64,000 nt of DNA from Sphingobacterium micropteri (GTDB taxonomy: Bacteria > Bacteroidota > Bacteroidia > Sphingobacteriales > Sphingobacteriaceae), in contig NZ_JACOIK010000009.1 in assembly GCF_014692515.1 (NCBI RefSeq), forward strand, positions 186,001 through 250,000, read 5' to 3'. Below the pieces are notes generated by a model, which saw only the letters and a program-made list of their open reading frames with translations, searched no databases and was not told the origin of the DNA. Shown one piece after another: positions 25,654 through 34,700 of this stretch; the first letter of the stretch is position 1, and every line of letters begins with the position of its first letter. The translations under genes and the position numbers were made by a program.

Positions 25654-28600
25654 TTAGAAGGTTAATGTGAGACCAAAAGAATAGCTTTTCAACATCGGAT
25701 AGTTAAATCCGTCGCCTTGATTGGAGTCACCCAACAGCGTATCCGAATCTCCCGTGTTTTCCGGATCGATATTACCCTTGGTTATTTTAAACATCGGTGA
25801 ATACGTGAACAGATTTTCGCCGGAGAAGAAAACAGACATCGATTTTGCCCTCATTTTCTGTACAACTGACTGTGGTAGCTTGTAGCCTACCTGCAAATTT
25901 TTCATCCGTACATAAGCGATATTTTGTAAGTAACGTGTTTGCGCTTCGCGTAGCGTTCCTCCTGCCGTCCAAGCGAGATAGCCTGTATATCGCGGGAAAT
26001 AAGCTTCGGGGTTGTCTTCTGTCCAGATATTGCCCAATTGTGATACTAAAGGATGTCCATAGGGTGCGTTATATTGTCCCCAGAAAGAATTTGATCCGCG
26101 ACTCGGATACCATGCCTGTTTACCTATTCCTTGGAAGAATGCCGAAACGAAGAAATTACTATAATCTATACCCAAGTTCAGTCCGAAGCTATATCGTGGA
26201 GATTCATTTCCGATGATGACACGATCACCGGGATTATCAACCGTATTTTCTCCATTATTAATAACGCCATCATTATTCACGTCCTTAAATTTAATATCCC
26301 CCGTTCTCCATACGCCCGATGCAGTCGTGTTGAAAAGGCGCTGATCAGGGGATGTACGAATCTGATGTTCACTTGTGAAAAACCCGTCCGTGACGTAACC
26401 CCAAATCTCGCCTAGTGTCTGTCCTTCATAGTAATCGGTTAATAACCGTCTTTCATTATTGAATTTTAGAATTTTTGATTTGCTGTCCGCAAGAGTTGCG
26501 CGAATATCAAAATTCAGCGGCTTGTCCGCCACATTTATTTTATCTCTATAGTTGACCGTCAATTCAAACCCTTTCGTTTCTAAATCCGCGTAGTTACCCC
26601 GTGGAGAGGCTGCTCCAAACACAGCAGGCAGTTCTCTTCCGGCCGTAAACATATTGGTCGTTTTACGGGAATAAAAATCAGCGTTGATCATGACCTTGTT
26701 CTTTAGCAGGCTTAAATCAATACCATAATTTACGGTAGTCGCGGTCTCCCATGTCAGTCCATCCGGTAAGACATTTGGAGCACTCGTGCTTGCATTTTGC
26801 CTACCTTCTAATATCCTTGCCATTTGGCTAAGTGCCAATTGTTCTTGGAATACATAGGAGCTAATATTCCCGTTACCTAATGACCCATAAGAAGCCCGGA
26901 CTTTAAAATCAGAAACAATAGCAGGATTAACTTTCCAAAACGATTCATTCGAAATCCTCCAACCAGCGGAAATAGAAGGAAATAACGCATATCGCTCATG
27001 AGCCGGAAATTTAGATGAACCGTCATATCGGCCATTCACTTCCAGTAAATAGCGATCGTCATAAACATAATTGAATCGAAAGAAACCGCCCAAAATATTC
27101 CATTGTTCATACCCACCGGTCGTCGCCATATAGTCCCCCAATGCCAGGTTTATGTCTTCGGCATCTTCGTAAATTAAACCATTACGCTCCATGCCAATAC
27201 GTTTGTAGGTGCTTAATTCATAATTATATCCTGCCAACGCTTTAAAATAATGTTTATCTGCAAATACCGTCTCATAGTCCGCATACAGATTACTGGCGAT
27301 ATATTGTGTATTTCGTTGAATTTCTCGAATATCATTATATTGCTCTCCTAGATATTCCACCACGCCTTGAATTCTGCTATACGGAACCGGAACACGTATC
27401 CGGTTTTCATTACTATTGGTATTCTGGTAAGTAAAATCTCCCCTGACATTTAGTTTATTATCTAAAAATTTTGCGTGAAATCCCGACATTGTACGGATAA
27501 TGTTTCGATCGTAATCCATTCCGTTTTTTCCATACACATAATCACCTACTGTATACGCTGCCGAATGTGTTAATGTACCATCCGGATTAAACATAGGCAC
27601 CATCGGATGTCCTTCCGCGACCATATTTCGCCATATACCACCGCCTTCTCCGATATTCATGGGGATATGAAACAGGTTTTTCGAAAACTCCGTGTTATTA
27701 TGTATATTCAGCCAATCCGTTATTTCGATAGTACCTTTTGCCCGAATGTTATATCGCTTGAAATCGTCCGAATTATGTTTAAATAATCCCGGCTGCGTCA
27801 AATGACTTGCAGAGAATATATAGCTCGTTTTATTACTTTTACCGGAAATGCTTAGGTTTTGATTGACTGCATAGGTATTCTTTTTATATAAATCCGCCAT
27901 CCAGTCATGACTATCGTAATAAATATACTCTCCTGTTGCCGGATCAACTTCCACCCTTGGAAGACTTGGATCTTCGGAGCGCCTTTTCAGCTCTTGGAGA
28001 TACTCCTGCGAGAACCGCATGGTTTTATTGACATTTTGTGGATAGCTGGCGTAGTTGTTCCAGCTCGAAAATGCTTCGTTAAACATAGATGCCCATTGGT
28101 AACCATCGGTTACAAATTCGGGAATGTAAGTAGGGTCTTTTATGGCATAGTTACCGCTGTAATTTATCTGCACCTGGTCTTCTGTTGGATTTTTTGTGGT
28201 GATAAGAACAACACCGAAGGCTCCTCTTGCGCCATAAATAGCCGAAGAAGCGGCATCCTTTAGTACGGTAACAGATTCAATATCCTGTGGGTTTATTAAT
28301 GCCGGATTACCTTCCACACCATCTATCAGAATGAGCGCCGAACCTCCTTGCCCGATAGAAGTTGTACCTCTGACATTAAAACCAGGTGATTGACTTGGGC
28401 GTCCATCTGCCGGTGTGATATTAAGATTGGCTACGACCCCTTGCAATCCTTGCGAGAGATTGGTTATCGGTCTATTTTGCAGCGCTTCACTATCGATATA
28501 GTCGACCGCACCGGTAAGATTGCCTCTTTTCTGCGTACCGTATCCAACAACAACGACTTCTTCGATATTCGTATTTTCCCCCTCAAGAAAAACCGTAACC

Positions 28601-28890
28601 GGATTTAGGTTTTGAAAAGGTATTATTTGTGTTTGATAGCCGACCATCGAAATTTCGATGGAACCTCGATCAGACGTAACCACAAGGATAAAGCGACCAT
28701 CAGCACCAGACTTTGTTGACGTGGCCGTTCCTGTTAATTTTATGGTTGCGCCTTCAATTAAGTTTTGATCGCTATCCTTTATCACCCCAACAAGTTTTTG
28801 TTGAGACTGCGCCCATGATATGGCCATGTTTCCAAGAAAACAAAAAGCACATATAAGACACGTTATACTCCGTTTGAATTGATGTGTCAT
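25654..28890 (-). CDS. SusC/RagA family TonB-linked outer-membrane transporter (PUL 2)
   Basis: This 1078-residue TonB-dependent glycan importer has a signal peptide ending near AISWAQS. The carboxypeptidase-regulatory-like domain is LVGVIKDSDQNLIEGATIKL. The TonB-box region is VVVVGYGTQKRGNLTGAV, and the plug contains FNVRGTTSIGQGGSALILID and VLKDAASSAIYGARGAFGVV. The barrel ends in YSFGLTLTF. It is about 90 residues longer than the PUL 1 transporter, mostly in the barrel loops, and diverged enough to suggest a different substrate. There is no STN domain. It lies between the DUF5689 lipoprotein gene (12 bases) and SusD (4 bases). Confidence 0.96.
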   Translation of the reverse strand: MTHQFKRSITCLICAFCFLGNMAISWAQSQQKLVGVIKDSDQNLIEGATIKLTGTATSTKSGADGRFILVVTSDRGSIEISMVGYQTQIIPFQNLNPVTVFLEGENTNIEEVVVVGYGTQKRGNLTGAVDYIDSEALQNRPITNLSQGLQGVVANLNITPADGRPSQSPGFNVRGTTSIGQGGSALILIDGVEGNPALINPQDIESVTVLKDAASSAIYGARGAFGVVLITTKNPTEDQVQINYSGNYAIKDPTYIPEFVTDGYQWASMFNEAFSSWNNYASYPQNVNKTMRFSQEYLQELKRRSEDPSLPRVEVDPATGEYIYYDSHDWMADLYKKNTYAVNQNLSISGKSNKTSYIFSASHLTQPGLFKHNSDDFKRYNIRAKGTIEITDWLNIHNNTEFSKNLFHIPMNIGEGGGIWRNMVAEGHPMVPMFNPDGTLTHSAAYTVGDYVYGKNGMDYDRNIIRTMSGFHAKFLDNKLNVRGDFTYQNTNSNENRIRVPVPYSRIQGVVEYLGEQYNDIREIQRNTQYIASNLYADYETVFADKHYFKALAGYNYELSTYKRIGMERNGLIYEDAEDINLALGDYMATTGGYEQWNILGGFFRFNYVYDDRYLLEVNGRYDGSSKFPAHERYALFPSISAGWRISNESFWKVNPAIVSDFKVRASYGSLGNGNISSYVFQEQLALSQMARILEGRQNASTSAPNVLPDGLTWETATTVNYGIDLSLLKNKVMINADFYSRKTTNMFTAGRELPAVFGAASPRGNYADLETKGFELTVNYRDKINVADKPLNFDIRATLADSKSKILKFNNERRLLTDYYEGQTLGEIWGYVTDGFFTSEHQIRTSPDQRLFNTTASGVWRTGDIKFKDVNNDGVINNGENTVDNPGDRVIIGNESPRYSFGLNLGIDYSNFFVSAFFQGIGKQAWYPSRGSNSFWGQYNAPYGHPLVSQLGNIWTEDNPEAYFPRYTGYLAWTAGGTLREAQTRYLQNIAYVRMKNLQVGYKLPQSVVQKMRAKSMSVFFSGENLFTYSPMFKITKGNIDPENTGDSDTLLGDSNQGDGFNYPMLKSYSFGLTLTF

Positions 28891-28902
28891 GATTTAGGAA
28901 TA

Positions 28903-30105
28903 TTAGAATTTAAAATGGATGTCATCTATATTAATCCGAGGTCTATTATTGTTGGCAAACGGCAGGGATGTATTTACAATACGTATCCGTACATTTTCGC
29001 CTAATCCAGCGTTGACCTCGAAAACAGTTGTTTCTAATGAAGTGCCTGATTTATCTACTTCACCTGTGCCGATCGGTGTATATGTATTCCCGCCATCTCT
29101 TGATACTTCGACTGTAAATACGGTAGGATTCACGTTGCCCGTCTCGGCCGCGGCTGGATAGATGCCATGCGAAACAGCAACGGTCTTGATACCTTTTAGA
29201 TCAAAATTCATAGCAATGATTCCGTTTCGATTATTATTACCGACAGTACCTTGTAAACGAATACTTTGCCTTCCGTTTTTCGGATCCGCCGCGCTGGTTG
29301 CTGTTATACCGCCGTCAATTAACCAAGATCCTGTAATGAAGTTCATATTTTTCGAATCATAATTTGTATTGGACGAGAGTTCGAAATCCTCCAAAAGTTC
29401 TGTAAGCCCCACTTGAATATCGGCTATGTTCCGAGGCATTAAAAAAACTTCGTCTCCAATGATCCGGGCGAGACCTACCATAGATTCGACAAACAACGGG
29501 TTTGTCTCAACTGCGAAGACAGAGGCGTCACGAAATCTTGTTTGTATTTCTACAATCTCATCATCAATCAATAAGTCGCCACTTAGCTTTGTGGATCCAT
29601 TATCGGATATATTGATCTTATTCAGACGCACCAACAATGGCCCCCAATATTTACAATTCGTCATCAAAGTAGCTATGCTTACAATTTTGGGGGTGAAGTT
29701 ATTACCGGAACTTTCTACCGTTATGTTATTTAGGCTTAAATCGGAAACCGTAAGCTCACCATCCATGTATTTCAAAGTCGACTGCTCTAGATTGATCCGT
29801 ACAATATCTCCCTGTTTGATGGCATCATTTTCTTCACGCAGTTGCAATAAAATAGCAGCATCATCCGTGAGATCCTGCACGACGATGATATTACCTTCAA
29901 TATTTTTTGATTCGTAATCAGATGTTACTATTGCCCGAATCGCTGTCGTTCCAAACTTCAGATTGTCGTCGGTTTGGATTCGTCTCAGCGCGTATATACT
30001 CGATGGACTCGACGTTTCATAATGAGGAATTTGAGCGTCATCTCTACACCCTGAGAATGCTGACAGCAGCAACAGCATTCCAAATAAAAGGTCACGTGTC
30101 TTCAT
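28903..30105 (-). CDS. DUF5689 domain lipoprotein (PUL 2)
   Basis: This 400-residue surface or periplasmic lipoprotein has a leader ending in LSAFSGC. Residues about 30-230 look like the DUF5689 OB-fold module: IRAIVTSDYESKNIEGNIIV, QDLTDDAAILLQL and GDIVRINLEQSTLKYMDGE. The C-terminal part (about 240-400) reads like a jelly-roll carbohydrate-binding or choice-of-anchor module (FELSSNTNYDSKNMNFITGS, VRIRIVNTSLPF, INIDDIHFKF). DUF5689 proteins often accompany SusC/SusD and endonuclease/phosphatase-fold proteins in Bacteroidota; their biochemical role is not established. Glycan binding is an inference. It is the second gene of the PUL 2 operon, eight bases after the 705-residue protein. Confidence 0.75.
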   Translation of the reverse strand: MKTRDLLFGMLLLLSAFSGCRDDAQIPHYETSSPSSIYALRRIQTDDNLKFGTTAIRAIVTSDYESKNIEGNIIVVQDLTDDAAILLQLREENDAIKQGDIVRINLEQSTLKYMDGELTVSDLSLNNITVESSGNNFTPKIVSIATLMTNCKYWGPLLVRLNKINISDNGSTKLSGDLLIDDEIVEIQTRFRDASVFAVETNPLFVESMVGLARIIGDEVFLMPRNIADIQVGLTELLEDFELSSNTNYDSKNMNFITGSWLIDGGITATSAADPKNGRQSIRLQGTVGNNNRNGIIAMNFDLKGIKTVAVSHGIYPAAAETGNVNPTVFTVEVSRDGGNTYTPIGTGEVDKSGTSLETTVFEVNAGLGENVRIRIVNTSLPFANNNRPRINIDDIHFKF

Positions 30106-30112
30106 TGGTTAA

Positions 30113-32230
30113 TCAGTTTAATTTTAACATGTGTTGTTTTCTATTTTCAAATATTTCCTGAAATTTTTTGTTCTTTCCAATATCCTGTGTTGTATCCCAA
30201 AAGTTGGTCTGTTTAATATGTGACATTAACGAATTCAGTACCCAGCTTTGCGTCCATCCAGTTTGTGTTCCCCAAGGCCCCCAGCCCGAATCCGCATTGC
30301 TTGCCCAATAATCCCATCGATTAAAATCAAAGGCACGGAACCATGCCCCGTCAAGATCGGGGTGAACCTCACTTCGTACTTGCGCTTTAACAAAAAAACT
30401 GTTTATCTTATCTAATGATTTTTTATAGAGCGTATCCTGCGTGGCAGCAAGCGCTTCGTTTAATCCAAAGGAGGCATAATTTAACGTGTATAGCAGATCT
30501 GTAACTTCATCACCGTATTCAGAAATTAAAGGGGCTTCTTTCACACCATATTCTGCATTACTTCTTACTTTATCGTATCGTCCTAAACCAACAATACCCA
30601 ATCTTTCTTTAATCGCACCACACTCATCAAGATCCTGCAGCAAGGTATTAGCAACCATCTTAAGCCAATACCGATGCAATTCATTATCTTCAATCCGAAC
30701 AAGCCAAGCCAAAGGCAATAACATCCTTGCATATTCCTGTTGGATACCATTCGTCCATTTCCAGACGGGAAAGTTCTCCATCGTCGTTTGAATAGCTTTA
30801 ACCGCACGGGATTTGAGAGGTTCATATCCTGTTTTATCATAAAGCCACAGGTAATTGGCCCAAAGCCAACATTCGTAATGAGGATGTATATTCGTTAATT
30901 CGCTATCAAAAAGTTCTTGCCAAGTCAACGTCTGCAATTTTGCATCTCTAAACCATGGGCCTCGAAAACCAGATTTTCCTGACGTACGAAAGTTGCCTAA
31001 TATCCCTTCGATAATATAAGGGAAATACGTCTCTGTCTGTAAATTACTACTTGCCCCTATCGTCGCCAGTAAAACACGCGCATTATCATCGCCGTAATAA
31101 GCATCAGGATCTGTCGTGGCCCAGCCGATAAGGCCGTATGATGTGCTTGCTGGATCGCTTCGCTCTCCACCGCGTAAATTTGATGTTTTATAGAGATACT
31201 GCAATAGATTATCTGCTATGGAAGCATATTGTTTGTCATCTGTTAATAGGTATCCTGAACTAAATGCAAAAGCCGTTTCTGCTTGACAATCCGCCCTTAT
31301 CCACCATCGAATAGGCTGCGTACCATCCTGATTAATATAAGAAGCATGCCCCTCCAATATTCCGAGTGAACCATCTCCAACAGGACGTCCATCGGAAACA
31401 GGTGGAAAAACAACATCTTCCCCATTTTTTTTAGTATACTGTCCAACAAGGTCTACCCAATCTTCGTGAATTAACAATTTCGAATGCTGATACCATTGGA
31501 GACCCCTGTTAATGGACTGCGTAAAATTTTCTGTATGAAGAATAGCATTCCTTTCGAATGTAGGCCTTACATCAACGTTTAAGATGAGCGTATCCACCTC
31601 AATTCCCACATGCCGAAAAACAAACTGCCATATCCTGTTCCAGACTTCCGTTGGCCCAAAACGAGATTTTGGTTGATTGCTTAATGCCACGCTTGAAACG
31701 AGGAACCGTCCTTCTTGAAACATTCCTGGATAGCTCTCGGTCTCGGTAAGCCCATATTCTGCTTTATCAAATCCAGCTACCTTTGCGATACTCATTATAG
31801 AAGAAGGATGCGTATAACAATAAAAATATTGATCGTTTAGTGTGACAATACTCATCGGAGCGACACCTGCTATCGTATTGGACGAAATAACTCCCCGTTC
31901 CAAATTGATTTTTTTTATCTCGGGCTTATCGCTCGTTAAATAGCTTGGATATTCTAGATAAACTTTCAGTTGCCTCTCCTTCATTTGATGAGCTTGTCGC
32001 TTCGAGATAGCTCCTGTCTTTCCAGCTAAAACCATCAGCCCATCACCTCGATTTGCGTTGGCTAACGCTTCATCTATTGTCTGATATCGTTTGTAAGATA
32101 TTCCATTATCCGCTAACAGTCTTTGGAAATTATTCGTGTTTTGATCGGTTACCAACAACAATTGCGCATACGTCATACAAGCAACCAACATAAAACTTAT
32201 CGTCAAAAAAAACCTATAATTGCTCTTCAT
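30113..32230 (-). CDS. Large secreted protein of unknown family heading PUL 2, possible (alpha/alpha)-barrel glycosidase or lyase
   Basis: I do not recognise a named family for this 705-residue protein. A signal peptide (residues 1-22, ending ACMTYAQ) exports it; there is no lipobox cysteine at the processing site. Residues about 23-110 form an alpha/beta module (LLLVTDQNTNNFQRLLADNG, GDGLMVLAG) reminiscent of ThuA/GATase-like domains. From about residue 230 the chain is helix- and tryptophan-rich: IRWWIRADCQAETAFAFSSG, HPHYECWLWANYLWLY, WFRAFDFNRWDYWASNADSG. That pattern suits an (alpha/alpha)6 toroid as in GH88/GH105/GH127-like enzymes or heparinase lyases. It is the first gene after the best promoter in the window, so it probably makes the initial cut on the PUL 2 glycan. 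Catalytic residues cannot be assigned. Confidence 0.55.
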   Translation of the reverse strand: MKSNYRFFLTISFMLVACMTYAQLLLVTDQNTNNFQRLLADNGISYKRYQTIDEALANANRGDGLMVLAGKTGAISKRQAHQMKERQLKVYLEYPSYLTSDKPEIKKINLERGVISSNTIAGVAPMSIVTLNDQYFYCYTHPSSIMSIAKVAGFDKAEYGLTETESYPGMFQEGRFLVSSVALSNQPKSRFGPTEVWNRIWQFVFRHVGIEVDTLILNVDVRPTFERNAILHTENFTQSINRGLQWYQHSKLLIHEDWVDLVGQYTKKNGEDVVFPPVSDGRPVGDGSLGILEGHASYINQDGTQPIRWWIRADCQAETAFAFSSGYLLTDDKQYASIADNLLQYLYKTSNLRGGERSDPASTSYGLIGWATTDPDAYYGDDNARVLLATIGASSNLQTETYFPYIIEGILGNFRTSGKSGFRGPWFRDAKLQTLTWQELFDSELTNIHPHYECWLWANYLWLYDKTGYEPLKSRAVKAIQTTMENFPVWKWTNGIQQEYARMLLPLAWLVRIEDNELHRYWLKMVANTLLQDLDECGAIKERLGIVGLGRYDKVRSNAEYGVKEAPLISEYGDEVTDLLYTLNYASFGLNEALAATQDTLYKKSLDKINSFFVKAQVRSEVHPDLDGAWFRAFDFNRWDYWASNADSGWGPWGTQTGWTQSWVLNSLMSHIKQTNFWDTTQDIGKNKKFQEIFENRKQHMLKLN

Positions 32231-32250
32231 AATTGTCTATATCAACAATT

Positions 32251-32282
32251 CAAATTTATTAAATAAAATTTTCAATATCAAA
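32251..32282 (-). promoter_or_regulatory. PUL 2 operon promoter with both Bacteroidota boxes
   Basis: The minus strand carries TTTG at 32282-32279 and TAAATTTG at 32258-32251, separated by 20 bases. This matches the -33/-7 consensus of Bacteroidota and is the only complete promoter I found here. The expected start site is near 32244, giving a leader of about 14 bases. Confidence 0.65.
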
Positions 32283-32341
32283 ATTATTTTTAAAAATAAA
32301 CTTTAATTTAACGATTATTTTAAATTTATTTTATTTAATAA
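32256..32341. promoter_or_regulatory. Candidate ROK operator pair: 14-bp inverted repeat between PUL 2 and its regulator
   Basis: TTATTAAATAAAAT (32256-32269) and its exact reverse complement ATTTTATTTAATAA (32328-32341) flank a 58-base spacer in the divergent gap. The left arm overlaps the -7 box and spacer of the PUL 2 promoter. AT-rich half-sites of this kind resemble those of NagC/Mlc-type ROK repressors, and a looped repressor complex is plausible. The region is very AT-rich, so chance similarity is a concern. Confidence 0.45.
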
Positions 32342-32505
32342 GACGTTAAATACAAGAATGACTATCCCATTTCTATATTTTTATTTACAAAAAGATAATC
32401 ATAACAAAATATTTTTCAATACAACTTGTCATCACCATCATTTTTTGCTTTATTTTAGCTTTTACGCTAGCAATTCAGTATAATTGCATTTCTAGGGATT
32501 GTCGG

Positions 32506-33741
32506 ATGAAGTCAATAAATGAAGTTTTCTCTCCACTAAAGTTGGAGATGACACAGAGTAACGCGGTGCTATATAAAACTGCACTTTTAAAACAGGAAAT
32601 AATAGTTTTCTTAATCAAGCATGAAAGAGCTACTATTGCCGAACTTGCGCAAGCAACAAAAACCAGTATACCCAAAATCAATGAAACGGTAACAGAACTT
32701 ATTGAAGACGGTCTCGTACTTGATTATGGCAAAATTGTAAATGGTGTTGGCCGAAAACCGAATATATATGGCCTTAATCCCGATTGTGCTTATTTCGTTT
32801 CCGTGGAAGCGAACAGGCATCATATGAATATTGCCATCATCAACTTTGCTGAAGAAATTACACTCATCAAAAAAGATATACCTTTTATATTGGAAAATAC
32901 ACCGGCTTCTTTTGACACCCTTTGTTCTCTGGTGGAGGATTTCATACAGGAATCAGGATATGAGCGTTCTAAATTTGCGGGCTTAGGGTTGAACTTAACA
33001 GGTCGTATAAACCACGATACGGGAAATAGCTACAGTTACTTTAACTTTCATGGGAAACCATTGAGTACCGTATTGGCCGAACGGTTTTCTATTTCCGCCT
33101 ATATAGAAAACGATACACGCGCTATGGCTTTTGGAGAGTATGCTAAAGGTATTGTGAAGACAGAAAAAAACATACTTTTTATAAATCTGGACGAAGGAAT
33201 CGGGATGGGTATCATCATTAATGGTGTCTTATATTCCGGTAAATCGGGTTATGCGGGTGAGTTCGGACATATGCCTTTTCTTAACAATGATTTGTTGTGC
33301 CATTGTGGCAAAAAAGGATGTCTTGAAACAGAAGCTTCCGGCTTAGCGCTAATTCAACAAATGAAAACGGCCATTTCCAAAGGTGTATCCACACTTTTAA
33401 CCGATACAGTACCTGATCTCGAACAGCTTAAATTGCAAGACATCGTGACCGCGGCATTACGGGACGATATGCTATCCATCGATCTTATATCCCAAGCAGG
33501 TGGGAAAATAGGCAAAGGAATCGCTATATTATTGAATCTTTTTAATCCAGAGCTCGTCATTCTAGGTGGAAAGATAGCAAGGTCTGGATCGTTAATTATG
33601 TTACCCGTACTTTCTGCGATCAACAAATACTCGTTAAGCTTGGTCAATACCGACACGCAGTTCAAAACATCGCAATTGGATGATACAGCTGGACTCCTTG
33701 GCACAAGTCTTTTGATCAGAAATAGATTGTTGGGGATATAA
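32506..33741 (+). CDS. ROK family transcriptional regulator of PUL 2 (NagC/XylR type)
   Basis: This 411-residue regulator has an N-terminal winged HTH at about 20-85 (LLKQEIIVFLIKHERATIAE, TKTSIPKINETVTELIEDGL) fused to a ROK sugar-sensing domain. The ROK part has INLDEGIGMGIIING, GKSGYAGEFGHMPF and the zinc motif region LCHCGKKGCLETEASG. By family it binds a sugar or sugar phosphate and then releases DNA. It is divergent from the PUL 2 operon with a 275-base gap holding an inverted repeat over the operon promoter, so it is the likely PUL 2 regulator. NagC-like sensing of GlcNAc-6-P or a related amino sugar would fit the AGE epimerase. Glucokinase activity is unlikely given the HTH. Confidence 0.9.
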   Translation: MKSINEVFSPLKLEMTQSNAVLYKTALLKQEIIVFLIKHERATIAELAQATKTSIPKINETVTELIEDGLVLDYGKIVNGVGRKPNIYGLNPDCAYFVSVEANRHHMNIAIINFAEEITLIKKDIPFILENTPASFDTLCSLVEDFIQESGYERSKFAGLGLNLTGRINHDTGNSYSYFNFHGKPLSTVLAERFSISAYIENDTRAMAFGEYAKGIVKTEKNILFINLDEGIGMGIIINGVLYSGKSGYAGEFGHMPFLNNDLLCHCGKKGCLETEASGLALIQQMKTAISKGVSTLLTDTVPDLEQLKLQDIVTAALRDDMLSIDLISQAGGKIGKGIAILLNLFNPELVILGGKIARSGSLIMLPVLSAINKYSLSLVNTDTQFKTSQLDDTAGLLGTSLLIRNRLLGI

Positions 33742-33793
33742 TGCTGGTAAAAATTTACCCCTCAAAAACAGTTAAAAACATGCTGCTATTTAT

Positions 33794-33818
33794 AAAAAAA
33801 TAGCCTTTAAAACGGCTT
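33794..33818 (-). terminator. Possible terminator for leftward transcripts through the tandem array
   Basis: On the minus strand AGCC (33817-33814) and GGCT (33805-33802) can pair around an AT-rich loop and are followed by seven T residues (33800-33794). The stem is short, so this is tentative. It would end messages coming from metG and the AraC-like gene. Confidence 0.35.
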
Positions 33819-33881
33819 AAACATCATTTTTTGATAACACCGCATCATCTTGTCCAAAACAAAAACAGGTAGTTGTTTTGT

Positions 33882-34274
33882 AAAAACAGATACATACATT
33901 AACAAAACAACTACTTCTTTTCACAGAATAGATACTGCTTCGGGAAGAACAACGACATCGGTTACAAAAACAGGTATCGATGCCGCCAAAATAACTACTT
34001 CTTTTCGCAGAAGAGATACTGCTTCGGGAAGAACAACGACATCGGTTACAAAAACAGGTATCGATGTCGCCAGAATAACTACTTCTTTTCGCAGAAGAGA
34101 TACTGCTTTCGGAAGAACAACGATATCCGTTACGAAAACAAGTATCAACTCCAACAAAACAACTATTGCTTTTCGCAGAACAGATACGGCAGCCGACAAA
34201 ACAACGACATCGGTTACATAAACCAGTATTGATATCGGCAAAATAGCTCCTTATTTTGAGAAAACAGGTAGTTG
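33882..34274. repeat. Degenerate 42-bp tandem repeat array, about 9.3 units
   Basis: The motif G(A/G)TA recurs in phase at 33889, 33931, 33973, 34015, 34057, 34099, 34141, 34183, 34225 and 34267, a strict 42-base period. Alternate units are most alike, giving an 84-base higher-order period. AAAACAGGTAGTTG occurs at 33862-33875 and 34261-34274, 399 bases apart (9.5 periods), hinting at an older 21-base unit. Both strands stay open as Thr/Lys-rich (plus) or Val/Leu-rich (minus) frames only because 42 is divisible by three. The plus frame begins with TTG and has no gene-like features, so I treat the array as non-coding. The 533-base gap 33742-34274 holds nothing else but a possible terminator. 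Confidence 0.85.
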
Positions 34275-34691
34275 CTAGCTGTTTTCTAGCTCGCTCGGGA
34301 GGCTACTTTTTATCTTTTCACGCCGTTCGGCCGCGGGCGAATGACCGAAACACTTTTTGTATTGACGAACAAAATGTTTGGTATCATAAAAATGCAGTTG
34401 CCGTGCAATATCAGCTACCGGTCGCTTGGGGTAGCGACGCAACAACGCACGTCCTTTATGCAAACGTAGCAAAAGAAGGGATGATTTCAAGGTTTCCGAC
34501 CGCCCTTCAAACGCTTTGCTCAACTGCCGGACCGAGCATTGAAGTGCATCAGCGATAGTAAATCGGTTCAACGCCGGATCCATATAGTGCTGCATCATAT
34601 AGGCTATGGCCCTGTTGTAAAGCACGGTGCTTGCAGGCGCTACTTCTTGTTTTTGAACGCCAATAGCCGGTACTTCCTTCTTTTCAGCCAT
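34275..34691 (-). CDS. Short AraC-type helix-turn-helix protein
   Basis: This 138-residue protein consists almost entirely of an AraC/XylS DNA-binding domain: two HTH motifs, FTIADALQCSVRQLSKAFEG at about 44-63 and PVADIARQLHFYDTKHFVRQ at about 91-110, ending in YKKCFGHSPAAERRE. The usual cupin or sensor domain is missing; the first 25 residues are polar. It begins nine bases after metG and is presumably co-transcribed. It may be a complete stand-alone DNA-binding protein, or the remnant of a longer regulator. Its stop codon touches the last unit of the 42-bp tandem array. Regulatory targets are unknown. Confidence 0.8.
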   Translation of the reverse strand: MAEKKEVPAIGVQKQEVAPASTVLYNRAIAYMMQHYMDPALNRFTIADALQCSVRQLSKAFEGRSETLKSSLLLLRLHKGRALLRRYPKRPVADIARQLHFYDTKHFVRQYKKCFGHSPAAERREKIKSSLPSELENS

Positions 34692-34700
34692 CCTAAAAAC

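Noticed and set aside
33850..34241. Long open frames on both strands across the 42-bp tandem array
   Set aside because: The period is a multiple of three without stops, so several frames stay open automatically. The plus frame starts with TTG, has no leader or domain, and the minus frame is equally open; neither looks like a gene.
33882..34274. CRISPR array
   Set aside because: Units are contiguous and degenerate over the complete 42 bases with no unique spacers, and there are no cas genes nearby.
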